From: Leucobacter sp. CX169
GTDB lineage: Bacteria > Actinomycetota > Actinomycetes > Actinomycetales > Microbacteriaceae
Reading direction: 5' to 3'
NCBI RefSeq assembly: GCF_017161405.1
Contig: NZ_CP071051.1
Location: 2,604,001-2,668,000, forward strand
DNA: 64,000 bases
Part shown: piece by piece, positions 43,623 through 53,300 of the stretch
Position numbering within the stretch: the first letter of the stretch is position 1
Layout of the letters: each line of letters opens with the position of its first letter
Made by a program: the position numbers and the translations under genes
Notes under the pieces: generated by a model
The model's database searches: none
Told to the model about the DNA's origin: nothing
What the model saw: only the letters and a program-made list of their open reading frames with translations

Positions 43623-44648
43623 TCAGAAGGCGAGCGCCGCGATCCCCCAGAGGCCGGTCGCCACGACAACGACAACGCCGGCCCCGCCCAGCAGCGCCAG
43701 CAGCCGGAACTTCCGGTTGAGCTGCGCCGACGAGGGCAAGCCCTCGCGCGGCACAGGGGGTGGCGCGAGCGTCGTGGGCGGCGCCCCGATGCGCTGTTCG
43801 AGGTCGAGCTTGCCTGCGGGTTGTGCCGCGAGCTCCTCGGAACGCGCGCCATAGACGACCGGCATGCTCTGGCTCACGCCGCGCTTGGGAAGCGTGTGCT
43901 CGAGCTGCGGGAACGGCGACTCCTTGACCCGGCGGCGCGGGTCGAGCGGCGGCTTGAAGAGCAGCTTCGCGAGCGCTCGGTCCGACAGCTCGGCATCGGG
44001 TTCTTCGACCGGCGGGGCAGGATCCCGGCTGCTCGTGCGCACCGAAATCATCGTGGCCTCGTGGTCGGGCTGCGGGGTGGGTCGCTTGAGATCTGCACGA
44101 AGCCGGGGCACCGCGGGCTCGGGTGACGGTGCTGGCTCGGGCTCGGGCACAAGCACGAGCGCGGGCTCCGACACGGGTTCCGCTGCGGGCTCGGCCCGGC
44201 GAGCGCGGCGCGGGCGAACGATCGTCGCGTCTTCAACCGCTGGCTTCGACACGACGATGGTGGCGTCTTCGACGGCGGGGTGCTCAACAGCACCCGGCTG
44301 CGCCACCGCACCCGACTGCTCCACAAAGATCGTGGCATCGTCGGCGGCTGGCTGCGCATCGGCGGCGTATTCCTGCACGATCGCGGCTTGCTCGTCGGCA
44401 TCGGGCTGATCCTGTGCGACGGGCAGCGCCTGCACGACGGGCTGCGCCACCACGACGGTCTCGTCCTCGACAGCCGCGGGAAGCGCGACCACGATCGTCT
44501 CGTCGAGGGCCGGCTGCGCAATCACCACGGTGTCGTCAGCCACGGGCTGCGCGACCACGATGGTTTCATCGAGGGCTTCGGCGGCTTCCGCGCCCTCCGC
44601 CGCATCGGCGCCCGGCTCTGGGAAGAGCGACCCGTTCTCGGCGCTCAT
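43623..44648 (-). CDS. Single-span membrane protein with repeated Thr/acidic motifs (possible FHA ligand)
   Basis: The protein has 341 residues. The first 145 are acidic and contain repeated (D/E)xT(I/V)xV units: Thr29 (DETIVVAQ), Thr40 (DDTVVIAQ), Thr51 (DETIVVAL), Thr64 (DETVVVAQ), Thr106 (DATIFVEQ), Thr130 (DATIVVSK), with weaker units at Thr142 and Thr199. Six have Val or Ile at +3, the position FHA domains often read after pThr. A Pro-rich middle leads to one C-terminal membrane span (LLALLGGAGVVVVVATGLWGIAAL), so the repeats face the cytoplasm. AAGGAGG precedes ATG 44648, which overlaps the PP2C stop in an ATGA. It could be a docking scaffold for the FHA proteins of this locus (inference). 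Confidence 0.8.
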   Translation of the reverse strand: MSAENGSLFPEPGADAAEGAEAAEALDETIVVAQPVADDTVVIAQPALDETIVVALPAAVEDETVVVAQPVVQALPVAQDQPDADEQAAIVQEYAADAQPAADDATIFVEQSGAVAQPGAVEHPAVEDATIVVSKPAVEDATIVRPRRARRAEPAAEPVSEPALVLVPEPEPAPSPEPAVPRLRADLKRPTPQPDHEATMISVRTSSRDPAPPVEEPDAELSDRALAKLLFKPPLDPRRRVKESPFPQLEHTLPKRGVSQSMPVVYGARSEELAAQPAGKLDLEQRIGAPPTTLAPPPVPREGLPSSAQLNRKFRLLALLGGAGVVVVVATGLWGIAALAF

Positions 44649-45457
44649 CGCGGCCTCCTTTGCGGCATCGTCACGGTCAAGGTGTCGTCGATCAACGAGA
44701 CGCTGCGCGACGAGGTGTCCGAGCCGACGTGCCAAGCGCGGCCACCCGAGATCGTGTCGACCACGACGACGGTGATGTTATCGCGGCCGCCCGCCTCGTT
44801 CGCGCGCCGCACGAGCTCCTCGGCCACGGCCTCGGCCTGCCCGCCCATGGTCAGCGTCGCGCGCAGCTCGGCGTCGGCCAGCTCGGTCGTGAGCCCGTCT
44901 GAACAGATCAGCAGGCGGGCGCCGGTCTCGACCGGCAACAGCCAGGTGTCGGCGGTCGTGTCTGCCGAGCCGAGGGCGCGGGTGATCACGTTACGGCCGG
45001 GCAGATCGCCCTGCACGACCCCGCCACCGAGCAGGATCTCCTCGCGCAGCGAGTGATCCTGGGTGAGCTGGTGCAGCTCCGAACCCCGGTGCAGATAGAC
45101 GCGCGAGTCCCCGATGTTGAGCACCAGCCAGTGCGGCGCATCGTCGTGCTCGACGAGTACCACCCCGGTGAGGGTGCACCCGGCGCCTTGCAGGCGGCCG
45201 GAGGCCACGCGGGAAACTGCGCTGCGGGCGGCGTCCAGCGCCTCGGCCACGTCGCGGATGCTAGGCCGCGCCCCGGCAGGGATCGCGGCGGCGAACGCCC
45301 CGATCGCGGCCTGGCTAGCGAGGTCGCCGGCCTCGTGGCCGCCCATACCGTCGGCGACCAGGAAGCAGGGCGATGCCGCGAGCGCCGAGTCCTCGTTCAC
45401 GGCACGCTTCTGACCAGCGTCAGTGCGCATGGCCGAGCTCAGTTCGAGCCGGTGCAT
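44645..45457 (-). CDS. PP2C-type Ser/Thr protein phosphatase
   Basis: The 270-residue protein is cytoplasmic and metal-dependent. PP2C motifs appear in order: QKRAVNEDSALA, LVADGMGGHEAGDLAS, NIGDSRVYL, ICSDGLT and GGRDNITVVVVD. It would remove phosphates placed by the kinase encoded at 56458. AGAGGAG precedes ATG 45457; that ATG shares its first base with the upstream stop (TGATG). It overlaps the Thr-repeat gene by four bases. Confidence 0.95.
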   Translation of the reverse strand: MHRLELSSAMRTDAGQKRAVNEDSALAASPCFLVADGMGGHEAGDLASQAAIGAFAAAIPAGARPSIRDVAEALDAARSAVSRVASGRLQGAGCTLTGVVLVEHDDAPHWLVLNIGDSRVYLHRGSELHQLTQDHSLREEILLGGGVVQGDLPGRNVITRALGSADTTADTWLLPVETGARLLICSDGLTTELADAELRATLTMGGQAEAVAEELVRRANEAGGRDNITVVVVDTISGGRAWHVGSDTSSRSVSLIDDTLTVTMPQRRPR

Positions 45458-47976
45458 CACGATTCTCCTCTTGCAGCGGTGCCGCTTTGCCGTGCCGCGG
45501 AATCTCCGCGCCACTTCGTCCACGAGCGGCGCAGCTCAGCGACCGTCGGCAAGCCGAACGACGCGAGCGAGTGCGCCGCCCGGAACCGCGCCCACGCGCT
45601 CATCTCGGCCCGACGCTCGCCGATGCGCGCGTCGACGACCTGCCAGAGCTGCTCGGCGTCTTCCGTCCGAATGCTCTCGCGCGAGAACACTGCGCGGTCG
45701 ACGTTCCAGGCGATCCACTCGCCCCCGGGGATGGCGAGCTGCTCGGCGATGTCGCGCCGGCTGCCCCCGCGGGGCACCGGCACCCCGGCGTCGGCGTAGA
45801 AGTCGAGGAGTTCGTCCCAGGCGCCCAGCGCCCAGACCTCGGGGACAACAGCCTCGCGGCGGCGCTTGATGCGCAGCCGCTTGACGAACGGGATGAACAA
45901 CAGCAGCAGCGCGAGCAGCGCCAGCGCGCCGAGGCTCAGTCCGATCACGCGCAGCACCGGCCAGAGCGCGCTCAATGAGTTCTCCGGGTTGTCGTCGCTC
46001 TCGGCGCTGTCCGACTCGCTCATGCCCACCGGCGGGTCGCTCTCAGACGCGTCGCGCGTTTCGGGCGTCGTCGGGTACTCGGGAAGCTGCTCGCCCTCTT
46101 CAAGTGTGGTCGGCGGGGTTGCGACCTGCGGGGTCACGTCGAGCGGAGCCCACACGCCGTCGGCGCCGCTCACCTCGACCCAGGCCGACATGTTCTGGCC
46201 CGTGCACTCGGCCGCGCAGGCGGGGATGCCGGGCACCCCGTCGGTGTCGCCGCCGAGGCGCATGCCGAGCACGACCCGCGAGTCGAAGCCCATCGCGCGC
46301 GCAACCAGGGCGGCCGCGGCCGCGAACTGCTCGTCGTCGCCGATGCCCGCAACGAGCATGCTCTCGGTCGCCTGCTCGCCCGCCGCGCGCTGTTGATCGC
46401 TGAGCTGCGCAAACAGGATCTCGAGGCGGGCGATCGAGTGCCCGCCCGGGCTCGTCACGAACCGCGTGCCGTACTCGTCCGAGAGCGCGGTGATCCAGTC
46501 GCGTTCGCCCTCGCCGTCGGTGAGGGAATGGCTGAGGTAGCCGCGCTCGCGCAGGCGCTCGATGGCGGTCCGCACGCCCTCACCGTTCGCCGGCAACTGC
46601 TGCATCTCGAGCCAGCGCGCCAGCTCGGGCATGGTCTCGAGATCGACCAACGGCTCGTCACTCGCAGGGTCGTCAGAGAGCTTCGCGTCGGTGGCCAGGT
46701 TCATGTGGGCGGCATAGCCGTCGCCCTCGCGCAGGCCGGCCGCGGTCGGCACGGCGACCGCGCCACCGGTCTCGCGGTTCAGGTAGAAGCTCTCTGCGAG
46801 CTCGCCCGAACGCTGCCCGGCGAAGGCTGGAGGGCCTCCGATCGGGCTCGCGAGCGGCACCCAGATGCCGCGATACCCGGCTTCGACCGAGACTCGCACG
46901 CGGCTCGACTCGGCCAAACGCTCGCCGCTCGGGAAGCGGGTGAAGCGACCGCTCGCGCCGGCGCCGACCGAGAAATCGACGCCGTCGTAAGTGTCGAGCA
47001 CCGCGAAGCGCAGGCGGTGCGGCAGCTTCCCGTCGCTCTCGACCGCGATCGTCGGGGCGTCAAACGCCGCGTCCCGCTTCCACGAACGGTACGAGGCCAG
47101 CGGGCTCGTCTGCTCGCGCACGACAAGCTCGGGGTCGATGCGGTCTCGGGGCACGGTGCGTGCGTCACCGCCGATGGCGGGAGCGACTGCGAGGCCGCCC
47201 ACGAGCGCCACGGCCACGGTAGCGCTCGCGAGCCCGGCGCGCACGACCACGCCGCGGCGGGCGGAGCCGGCGGGGGCCGAGGGGTCGCGTCCCAGGCGCA
47301 ACGCGGCACGACGCTTCGCCCCAGCGGACCAGGCCACCCAGGCCGCCCCGAGCGCGAACGCGCAGAGCCACAGCGCGAGCTCGCGCGGGGCCACGACGGT
47401 CACCGCGCCGATCCTGACGGGAGAGCTGACCGAGGAAGAACCGAAGATGGTGCCGAACAAAACGGGCAGCAGCAGCGGCAGCGCGGCCAGGGGCGCGAGA
47501 CGACCCCCACGCAGCGCGAGCGCCGTGCTCGCGCCCACCGACGCCATGATCGTGACGAGCGCCGGCACGAGCACCGTCTGGTACGAGCCGACGGGGAGCG
47601 TCAGCGTGAGCAACTGCTTCCAGCCGAGCGCAACCGCGGCGAGGCCGTCGCCGAGCCCGCGCACCAGGCCGCCGAGGCCCGCGCCGAGCGAATCGGGCAC
47701 AGCCAGCGGCACGACCAAGAACACGAACGCCAGCAGGATCGCGGCGATCGTCAGGGAACCCCAGCGCCAGCGCGCGCCGGCGACGACGATCGCGAAGGTG
47801 ACCGCGCCCGCGACCCCGAGCACGAGCCAGAGGCGTTCGCTTTGATAGATCGGGTCAGCGGCCAGGCCGCCCAGAATGATGGCGGCGACAGCGAGCAGCA
47901 GCGCGCCGACCAGCGCGCTCGGCTTCGGCGCCGACACGGGGCGACGGCGAGTGTTTCGTTCGGTCGCCCGGCTCAT
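45457..47976 (-). CDS. TgpA/transglutaminase-like membrane protein without catalytic Cys and His
   Basis: The protein has 839 residues. About seven membrane spans occupy residues 15 to about 260. An extracellular region follows, with a transglutaminase-like core near 540-615, and then a further span (VLRVIGLSLGALALLALLLLFIPFV) and a cytoplasmic C-terminal domain. In active family members the core reads GxCxxFA and HAWVEV; here these are GDDEQFA (Asp548 in the Cys position) and SAWVEV (Ser597 in the His position). The third residue, Asp613 (PLDVTP), is kept. It is therefore probably not a transglutaminase or protease but may keep a structural or ligand-binding role. It overlaps DUF58 in an ATGA. 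Confidence 0.88.
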   Translation of the reverse strand: MSRATERNTRRRPVSAPKPSALVGALLLAVAAIILGGLAADPIYQSERLWLVLGVAGAVTFAIVVAGARWRWGSLTIAAILLAFVFLVVPLAVPDSLGAGLGGLVRGLGDGLAAVALGWKQLLTLTLPVGSYQTVLVPALVTIMASVGASTALALRGGRLAPLAALPLLLPVLFGTIFGSSSVSSPVRIGAVTVVAPRELALWLCAFALGAAWVAWSAGAKRRAALRLGRDPSAPAGSARRGVVVRAGLASATVAVALVGGLAVAPAIGGDARTVPRDRIDPELVVREQTSPLASYRSWKRDAAFDAPTIAVESDGKLPHRLRFAVLDTYDGVDFSVGAGASGRFTRFPSGERLAESSRVRVSVEAGYRGIWVPLASPIGGPPAFAGQRSGELAESFYLNRETGGAVAVPTAAGLREGDGYAAHMNLATDAKLSDDPASDEPLVDLETMPELARWLEMQQLPANGEGVRTAIERLRERGYLSHSLTDGEGERDWITALSDEYGTRFVTSPGGHSIARLEILFAQLSDQQRAAGEQATESMLVAGIGDDEQFAAAAALVARAMGFDSRVVLGMRLGGDTDGVPGIPACAAECTGQNMSAWVEVSGADGVWAPLDVTPQVATPPTTLEEGEQLPEYPTTPETRDASESDPPVGMSESDSAESDDNPENSLSALWPVLRVIGLSLGALALLALLLLFIPFVKRLRIKRRREAVVPEVWALGAWDELLDFYADAGVPVPRGGSRRDIAEQLAIPGGEWIAWNVDRAVFSRESIRTEDAEQLWQVVDARIGERRAEMSAWARFRAAHSLASFGLPTVAELRRSWTKWRGDSAARQSGTAARGES

Positions 47977-49331
47977 GACTTGCCACTCCGCAGCATCATC
48001 TGTGGCAGGTCGCCGATCGCGCCCACGGTGAGGAGGGTGCACACGTCAAACAGGTTCGCCCCGGGGTCGGCGAGCAGGTCGCAGCGGATCACGATGACGG
48101 TCACGTCCGCCGTGAACGACACCGCGGCGCGGCGAAGCCGGGTCGGATCCGGGACCGAGCCCGTCACGATCATGACGACGGAGAGCGGCCGGCGCGACTC
48201 AGCGAGGCCGCGCGAGAGCCATTCGATGGAGCGCGCCTCTTCGGCAGCCTCGAGCTCGGCCCAGGCGTCGAGCACCTGGGTCGGCGTCTGCGAGGGAAGC
48301 TCTTCGAGCCCGTCGATGCTGGGCCGCATGCGCCCGGGGGCCCACTGCGAGGCGACGAAGCGCTCGCGGCCCTCGCGGACGGCCTGCAGCGCGAGGGAAG
48401 CCGCGACGCTGACGCCCAGCTCGAACTCCTCGTCGCTGACGTACTCGGCGCGATTCGCGTCGAACAGGATCGCCGAGCGCGCGGTCTGCGACTCTTCGTA
48501 CTGGCGCACCATGAGCGCGCCCGTCTTCGCGGTCGAGCGCCAGTGCACATGGCGCATCGCATCGCCGTGCACGTAGTCGCGGACGGCGTGAAACGACAGG
48601 TCCGAGTCGGTCAGGCGGCGACTCGCGGCGCCGTCGAGGTCACGCACGAGGCCCGCAGAGCCCGGCGGCAGGAAGACGGTCTGGGGGTGCACGTGCACGC
48701 GATGCTTGTCGCGCCAGGTCACCTCGCGGCGCAGCAGCCCGAGCGGATCGCGGCGCGACAGCGTCACCGGGCCGACCTCGATCACGCCGCGGTGCTGGGC
48801 GGGGATGGCGACGGGCACGGCGATCCTGCCATGCGGGCCAATGAAGGGAATCGGGACCTCGCGCAGCGCCTCGCCCACCGGAAGCTCGGCGGTCGCCGGC
48901 AGCGTCGGCCGCGCGGACGCGTTCTCGACGTCGATGCCGAGGTGCACCTCGCCGCCAGCCACCACTCGTTGCCGGTCGAGCGCGATCCTGATCAGATATG
49001 CCCGGCTGCCGATGAGGAAGGGGAGTCCGATGATGAACAGCACAGCGCCGACGATGGCGACGAACCAGGCCTCGACCCACCCGAGGGTTCCGCCGAGGAT
49101 CGCCGAGAGCAGCGTCGCCGCGAACACGAACCAGCCGACCGGCGTGATCGTCTGCGTGGTCCGGCGCCACGTCCGCTTGAACTGGCGGCGATTGCGGCGC
49201 CACCAGCGCTTGAGCCGTCGCCCGCGAGACCGAGCGCGGGTACGCTCAGTGTCGTTCAGCCACGTCGTGCCGAACGTGCGACTGCGGGTGCCCGTCTGCG
49301 AGATCGGGGCACGGGACGTGTCAATGTTCAC
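47973..49331 (-). CDS. DUF58 protein, MoxR partner
   Basis: The 452-residue protein has a basic N-terminus and two membrane spans (ITPVGWFVFAATLLSAILGGTL, EAWFVAIVGAVLFIIGLPFLI). An extracellular-type beta domain follows, then the DUF58 core (RDYVHGDAMRHVHWRSTAKTGALMVRQYE) with a vWA-like fold. MoxR-DUF58-transglutaminase trios are a common arrangement in which the AAA+ ATPase is thought to act on its partner proteins. It overlaps both flanking genes by four bases. Confidence 0.9.
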   Translation of the reverse strand: MNIDTSRAPISQTGTRSRTFGTTWLNDTERTRARSRGRRLKRWWRRNRRQFKRTWRRTTQTITPVGWFVFAATLLSAILGGTLGWVEAWFVAIVGAVLFIIGLPFLIGSRAYLIRIALDRQRVVAGGEVHLGIDVENASARPTLPATAELPVGEALREVPIPFIGPHGRIAVPVAIPAQHRGVIEVGPVTLSRRDPLGLLRREVTWRDKHRVHVHPQTVFLPPGSAGLVRDLDGAASRRLTDSDLSFHAVRDYVHGDAMRHVHWRSTAKTGALMVRQYEESQTARSAILFDANRAEYVSDEEFELGVSVAASLALQAVREGRERFVASQWAPGRMRPSIDGLEELPSQTPTQVLDAWAELEAAEEARSIEWLSRGLAESRRPLSVVMIVTGSVPDPTRLRRAAVSFTADVTVIVIRCDLLADPGANLFDVCTLLTVGAIGDLPQMMLRSGKS

Positions 49332-50344
49332 GCCGCGCCGTTCTCCTGCGGCATCGCGACGTCGAGCAGGATCTGGCCGACGATCTGCGTCGCCGTGACG
49401 CCGTCGAACTCCGCTTCGGGCTCGAGCACGAGGCGGTGAGCGAGCACGGGAAGCGCGAGGTCGCGGATGTCGTCGGGGGTGACGTAGTGGCGGCCGTTGC
49501 CCGCGGCCCAGGCCGAGGCCAGGCGCACGAGGGCGAGGGTGCCACGGACGCTGGCGCCGAGGCGCACCTCGCTCGCGCGGCGGGTCGCCTCGACCAGGCG
49601 CACGGCGTAGTCGGCGACGAGCGGGCTGACGTGGACGTTGCGGACGAAGTCCTGCGCCTGCGTGATCATGTTTGTGGTCACGACGGGCTGCAGCGGCACG
49701 CGGCTCGTGCGGTCGCCCTGCAGGATCCGGATCATCGCGGCCTCGTCGGGGTAGCCGATGGAGGTCTTGATCATGAAGCGGTCGAGCTGTGCCTCGGGCA
49801 GGCGGTAGGTGCCGGCCTGCTCGATCGGGTTCTGTGTCGCGATGACGAGGAACGGCGAGCCCACGAGGTGGGTCTCTCCGTCGACCGTGACCTGGCCCTC
49901 CTCCATGACCTCGAGGAGCGCCGACTGGGTCTTCGGGCTCGCACGGTTGATCTCGTCGGCAAGCACAACGTTCGCGAAGATCGGGCCGGCGTGGAACTCG
50001 AAGGCGCCCGCCTTCTGGTCGAAGATCGAGATGCCCGTGACGTCACCCGGCAGCAGATCGGGGGTGAACTGGATGCGCGACGAGGTGCCCTGCACCACCT
50101 GCGCGAGGGCGCGGGCGAGCGCCGTCTTCCCCGTGCCCGGCACGTCCTCGAGCAGCACGTGGCCGCCGGCGAGCACGCTCGCGAGCACGAGCTCGAGCAC
50201 GCGGCGCTTGCCGTGGATGGCCTGCTCCATCGCGGTCGCCGTCGCGCCGAAGACCTGCGCGACCCACTGCGCCTGGTCGGGCGAGAGCGCCTCGGGACGG
50301 GCGGGGGCCGCCGCCTGCGGTGCCTGCGTGTTCTGAACATTCAT
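49328..50344 (-). CDS. MoxR-family AAA+ ATPase
   Basis: The 338-residue ATPase has Walker A DVPGTGKT, Walker B VVLADEINR, the following sensor region VIATQNPIEQAGTYRLPEAQLDRF and an arginine-finger helix. MoxR ATPases are cytoplasmic chaperone-like enzymes that help assemble or activate partner proteins, usually DUF58/vWA proteins encoded next door. It starts at ATG 50344, 54 bases after the giant surface gene, and its stop overlaps DUF58. Confidence 0.95.
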   Translation of the reverse strand: MNVQNTQAPQAAAPARPEALSPDQAQWVAQVFGATATAMEQAIHGKRRVLELVLASVLAGGHVLLEDVPGTGKTALARALAQVVQGTSSRIQFTPDLLPGDVTGISIFDQKAGAFEFHAGPIFANVVLADEINRASPKTQSALLEVMEEGQVTVDGETHLVGSPFLVIATQNPIEQAGTYRLPEAQLDRFMIKTSIGYPDEAAMIRILQGDRTSRVPLQPVVTTNMITQAQDFVRNVHVSPLVADYAVRLVEATRRASEVRLGASVRGTLALVRLASAWAAGNGRHYVTPDDIRDLALPVLAHRLVLEPEAEFDGVTATQIVGQILLDVAMPQENGAA

Positions 50345-50398
50345 TCGCGTGAGTCCTCTGCTGAGTGTCGGTAAGTCATGGGGCGGGCGGGCCGGGGC

Positions 50399-53300
50399 TT
50401 AGGGGGTGGTGGGTGGCGTGACGGGAGGTGCGACCGGCGGCGTGTAGCAGGTGTTCAGCGTCACAGGGGTGAGGTTCAGTCCCTGCAATCCAGACCAGCT
50501 CACGGTCAGGCTGACCGTTGTTACTCCGGCAGCCGGGGGTGCCGCAACCACGACGTTGGCGTTGTCGACCGTCAGCCCGCTCACGGCGAGGACCGCGCGC
50601 AACTGATTTCCCGTCATGTCCGGGGTGACGCACACGCCGTTGGGCTTGACCGTAACGACGCGCGGGGCGTTATTCCAGGCCACCACGGACTCGCTTGAGC
50701 AATCGTCCTCGGCACACTGCTTGACGCGAATCTCGGCGAGGTCCTCCTGGCCGGAAACGTTGAGGACATCGCTCCCCGAGTTGCTGTAGACGAGCGCGAA
50801 GCCGGTCACCTGTCCGGACACCGTCGGATCGCCAACTTGCTGGTACACGAAGCCGTTCCCACCATCCGAGGTCGCCCCTTGAGAGATCGTGTAGTTCACC
50901 GTCGGGGCGCCAAGATCACCGCCGATGCGCACCTTCGGCGATACCGCCTCACTCTTGCCGTACTGGCTCGCGATGCACACCTTCGCGCTGTATCTCCATC
51001 GTGCCTGCAGGCTGTCGAACTGCGGGTTGCTGCTGTCACAGCTCGGGTTCCCGAACGCCCCACGTGCGATGCCGTAGGTCAAGACCCGGTTCTCACCGGG
51101 ACGATTCGACCCGCCCACTGCCGCGGCGAGCCCGCTGGTGGGCGGCACACTGACGAGGGTCGCGCCTGTGAGCAGGGGTGCCCCAAATACCTGGACCGTC
51201 GCCGTGCCCGGGTTTCCGGTCGGCGAACCCCCGCCGCCGATATTGGGCACCTCAAGGCTCGTGATGGGGATCGCGGCAACGGTCAGTTGGCCAACCGGTA
51301 GACCTGCGTATTCCTGGGTGAAGTCCGCGCCGCCTGGGGCCGCCACCTCGGTCCCACCGATCGTGAGCTTGTACGCGCTGGTGTCTGACGAGCCCGCGGC
51401 CACGGTGACCGTGATGCCACCGCGACCCTGGTCCGTGTTGTCCGGGTTCTCCAGCGGCACAGCCGTCACCGTCGGCGCCTTCGGCGGGCGGTACGCCCAT
51501 GCCGTGACCGCGGTCGATGGCGCTGACTGGCCAACGGCGTTCACTGCGCGAGCCGAGAAGCTGGCCTTTGATCCGTTCTCGAGCCCCGTGGCGACGCACT
51601 TGTACATCGCGGGACCCACCGGCTCGCAACTCGTTGAGCCGGCGCCCGAAAGAGTCACCCCGGTCACTGCCGGGTGCGCCTGCTGGCCGCCCAGCGAGAC
51701 ATCGAAGGTGGCGCTGTTCTCGCTGAACGAGGACTGCGAGATGCTCGCCGGCGCCTCGGGCAGGCCCTGCGCGTCGAACTCGATCGACCCCTCGCCCGTG
51801 CGGCCCTGCGCATCGCGCACGGTGAAGCTGACGGTGCAGGTGCCGCCGGTGATGCGGCCGCCCGGCCAGCTCACCGCGACGCCGCTGTCGCCCACGCGGG
51901 AGAACGAGCCAACCTGGCAGCTGTCGCCGCGCACCGACTCGAGCTTCAGGCCACCGCCCGCCTTGCCCGCAAACGGGTCGTGCTCGCCGCCAACGCCGAC
52001 GACCGTGGTGCTGCAGTTGCTTCCCACGGTGCAGCGAAGCGCGACCGTACCGCCGCGCGGGACATCTCGAGGCGCCTCGCCGACGCGCAGCATCAGCGGC
52101 GCACGAGACTCGCCCGCGCCGCTCACCGCGATCGACAGAATCTCCTGGCTGCCGGGGACCGCATCGGCGCGGGCATCGACCGTCACGCTGGCCCCGCCGG
52201 GCTTGATGGCGAACAGCGATCCGCCGCCGCTCACCTCAAACCGCAGCTTCGAGAGGTCGCCCGCGCGGCCGCCCTGCCAGTCCACCATGTCGGCGAGCTC
52301 GATCGTCGCGGTTTCGCCGGGCGCGACCGTGCGACTCAGCTGGTTGAGCTGCACGGCCGGCGCCTTCGGAACGATGAGCACGGGGACGGGAAGCGAAGTC
52401 CACGAATCCTGGCCCACCAGCCGCACGTCAATGAGGCAGGTATCGCTCCACGGCGCTTCCTTGCCCGCCGAGTACTTCAGCGCCTCAGCCGAGTTCGCCG
52501 CACACGTCGCCTGCGCTCTGCCGACCGAGAAGTTCCCCTGGCGGAACTCTGCCCGGTCGCCCGGTCCGAGGTCAACGAGCTCGCTCAGGCGCGCGTCGAC
52601 CGTCTTGTCCTCGTCGACACTGAGTGGTTTGAGACCCTGCTTGAGCGTGAGCCGAAGCTCGTCAAGCGGCGGCACGATGAGGAACCCGTAGGTCGACACC
52701 TCGCTGCCGGTGGCATCGGTGCCGCTCAGTCGAAACACCACGAGGTCGCCCTTGGGGTTGTACTCCCCGACGATGCGGTCGCCCTCGACTCGGTATTTGT
52801 CGGCGCTCGCGCCCCAGAGCGCGAGCGTGAGCGTCGATGCGTCACCGGTCGACCAGCGCACCTTGTCGGAGATCACGTCGACACCCGTGGACGAGAGCAG
52901 ACCCCGGTCGCGCACGTTCAGCACGGTGTCACTCACGGTCGGCGCCTGGGCCCCCACGCGCTCAGAGGTCTGCACCACGATCAGGCCGTCTGCCGTGCTC
53001 TTGGTCACGCTCGAACGGACGACGTAGCGGTACGAGACGGTTCCCAGGGTGTCGTCTGAGGTCAGAGCGACGCGGCCCTGCTTCATCTGCGAGAGGTCGA
53101 TGCGCTCGGCGACGCGCTGGTACTCGGGGCTGTCTTTGCCACCCGCAACGTTCGGTTCGACCGAGACGATGCTGAGCTTGCCGAGGGCAGGATCGATGTC
53201 GTTCTCGAGCGGCAGCACGATGGCAGGATCGGTCGTGCCCGGGACGAGGCGCACGTAGTCGGTGGCCGCGATGGGCGCACCCGCGCCGGCGGAGGCGTCC

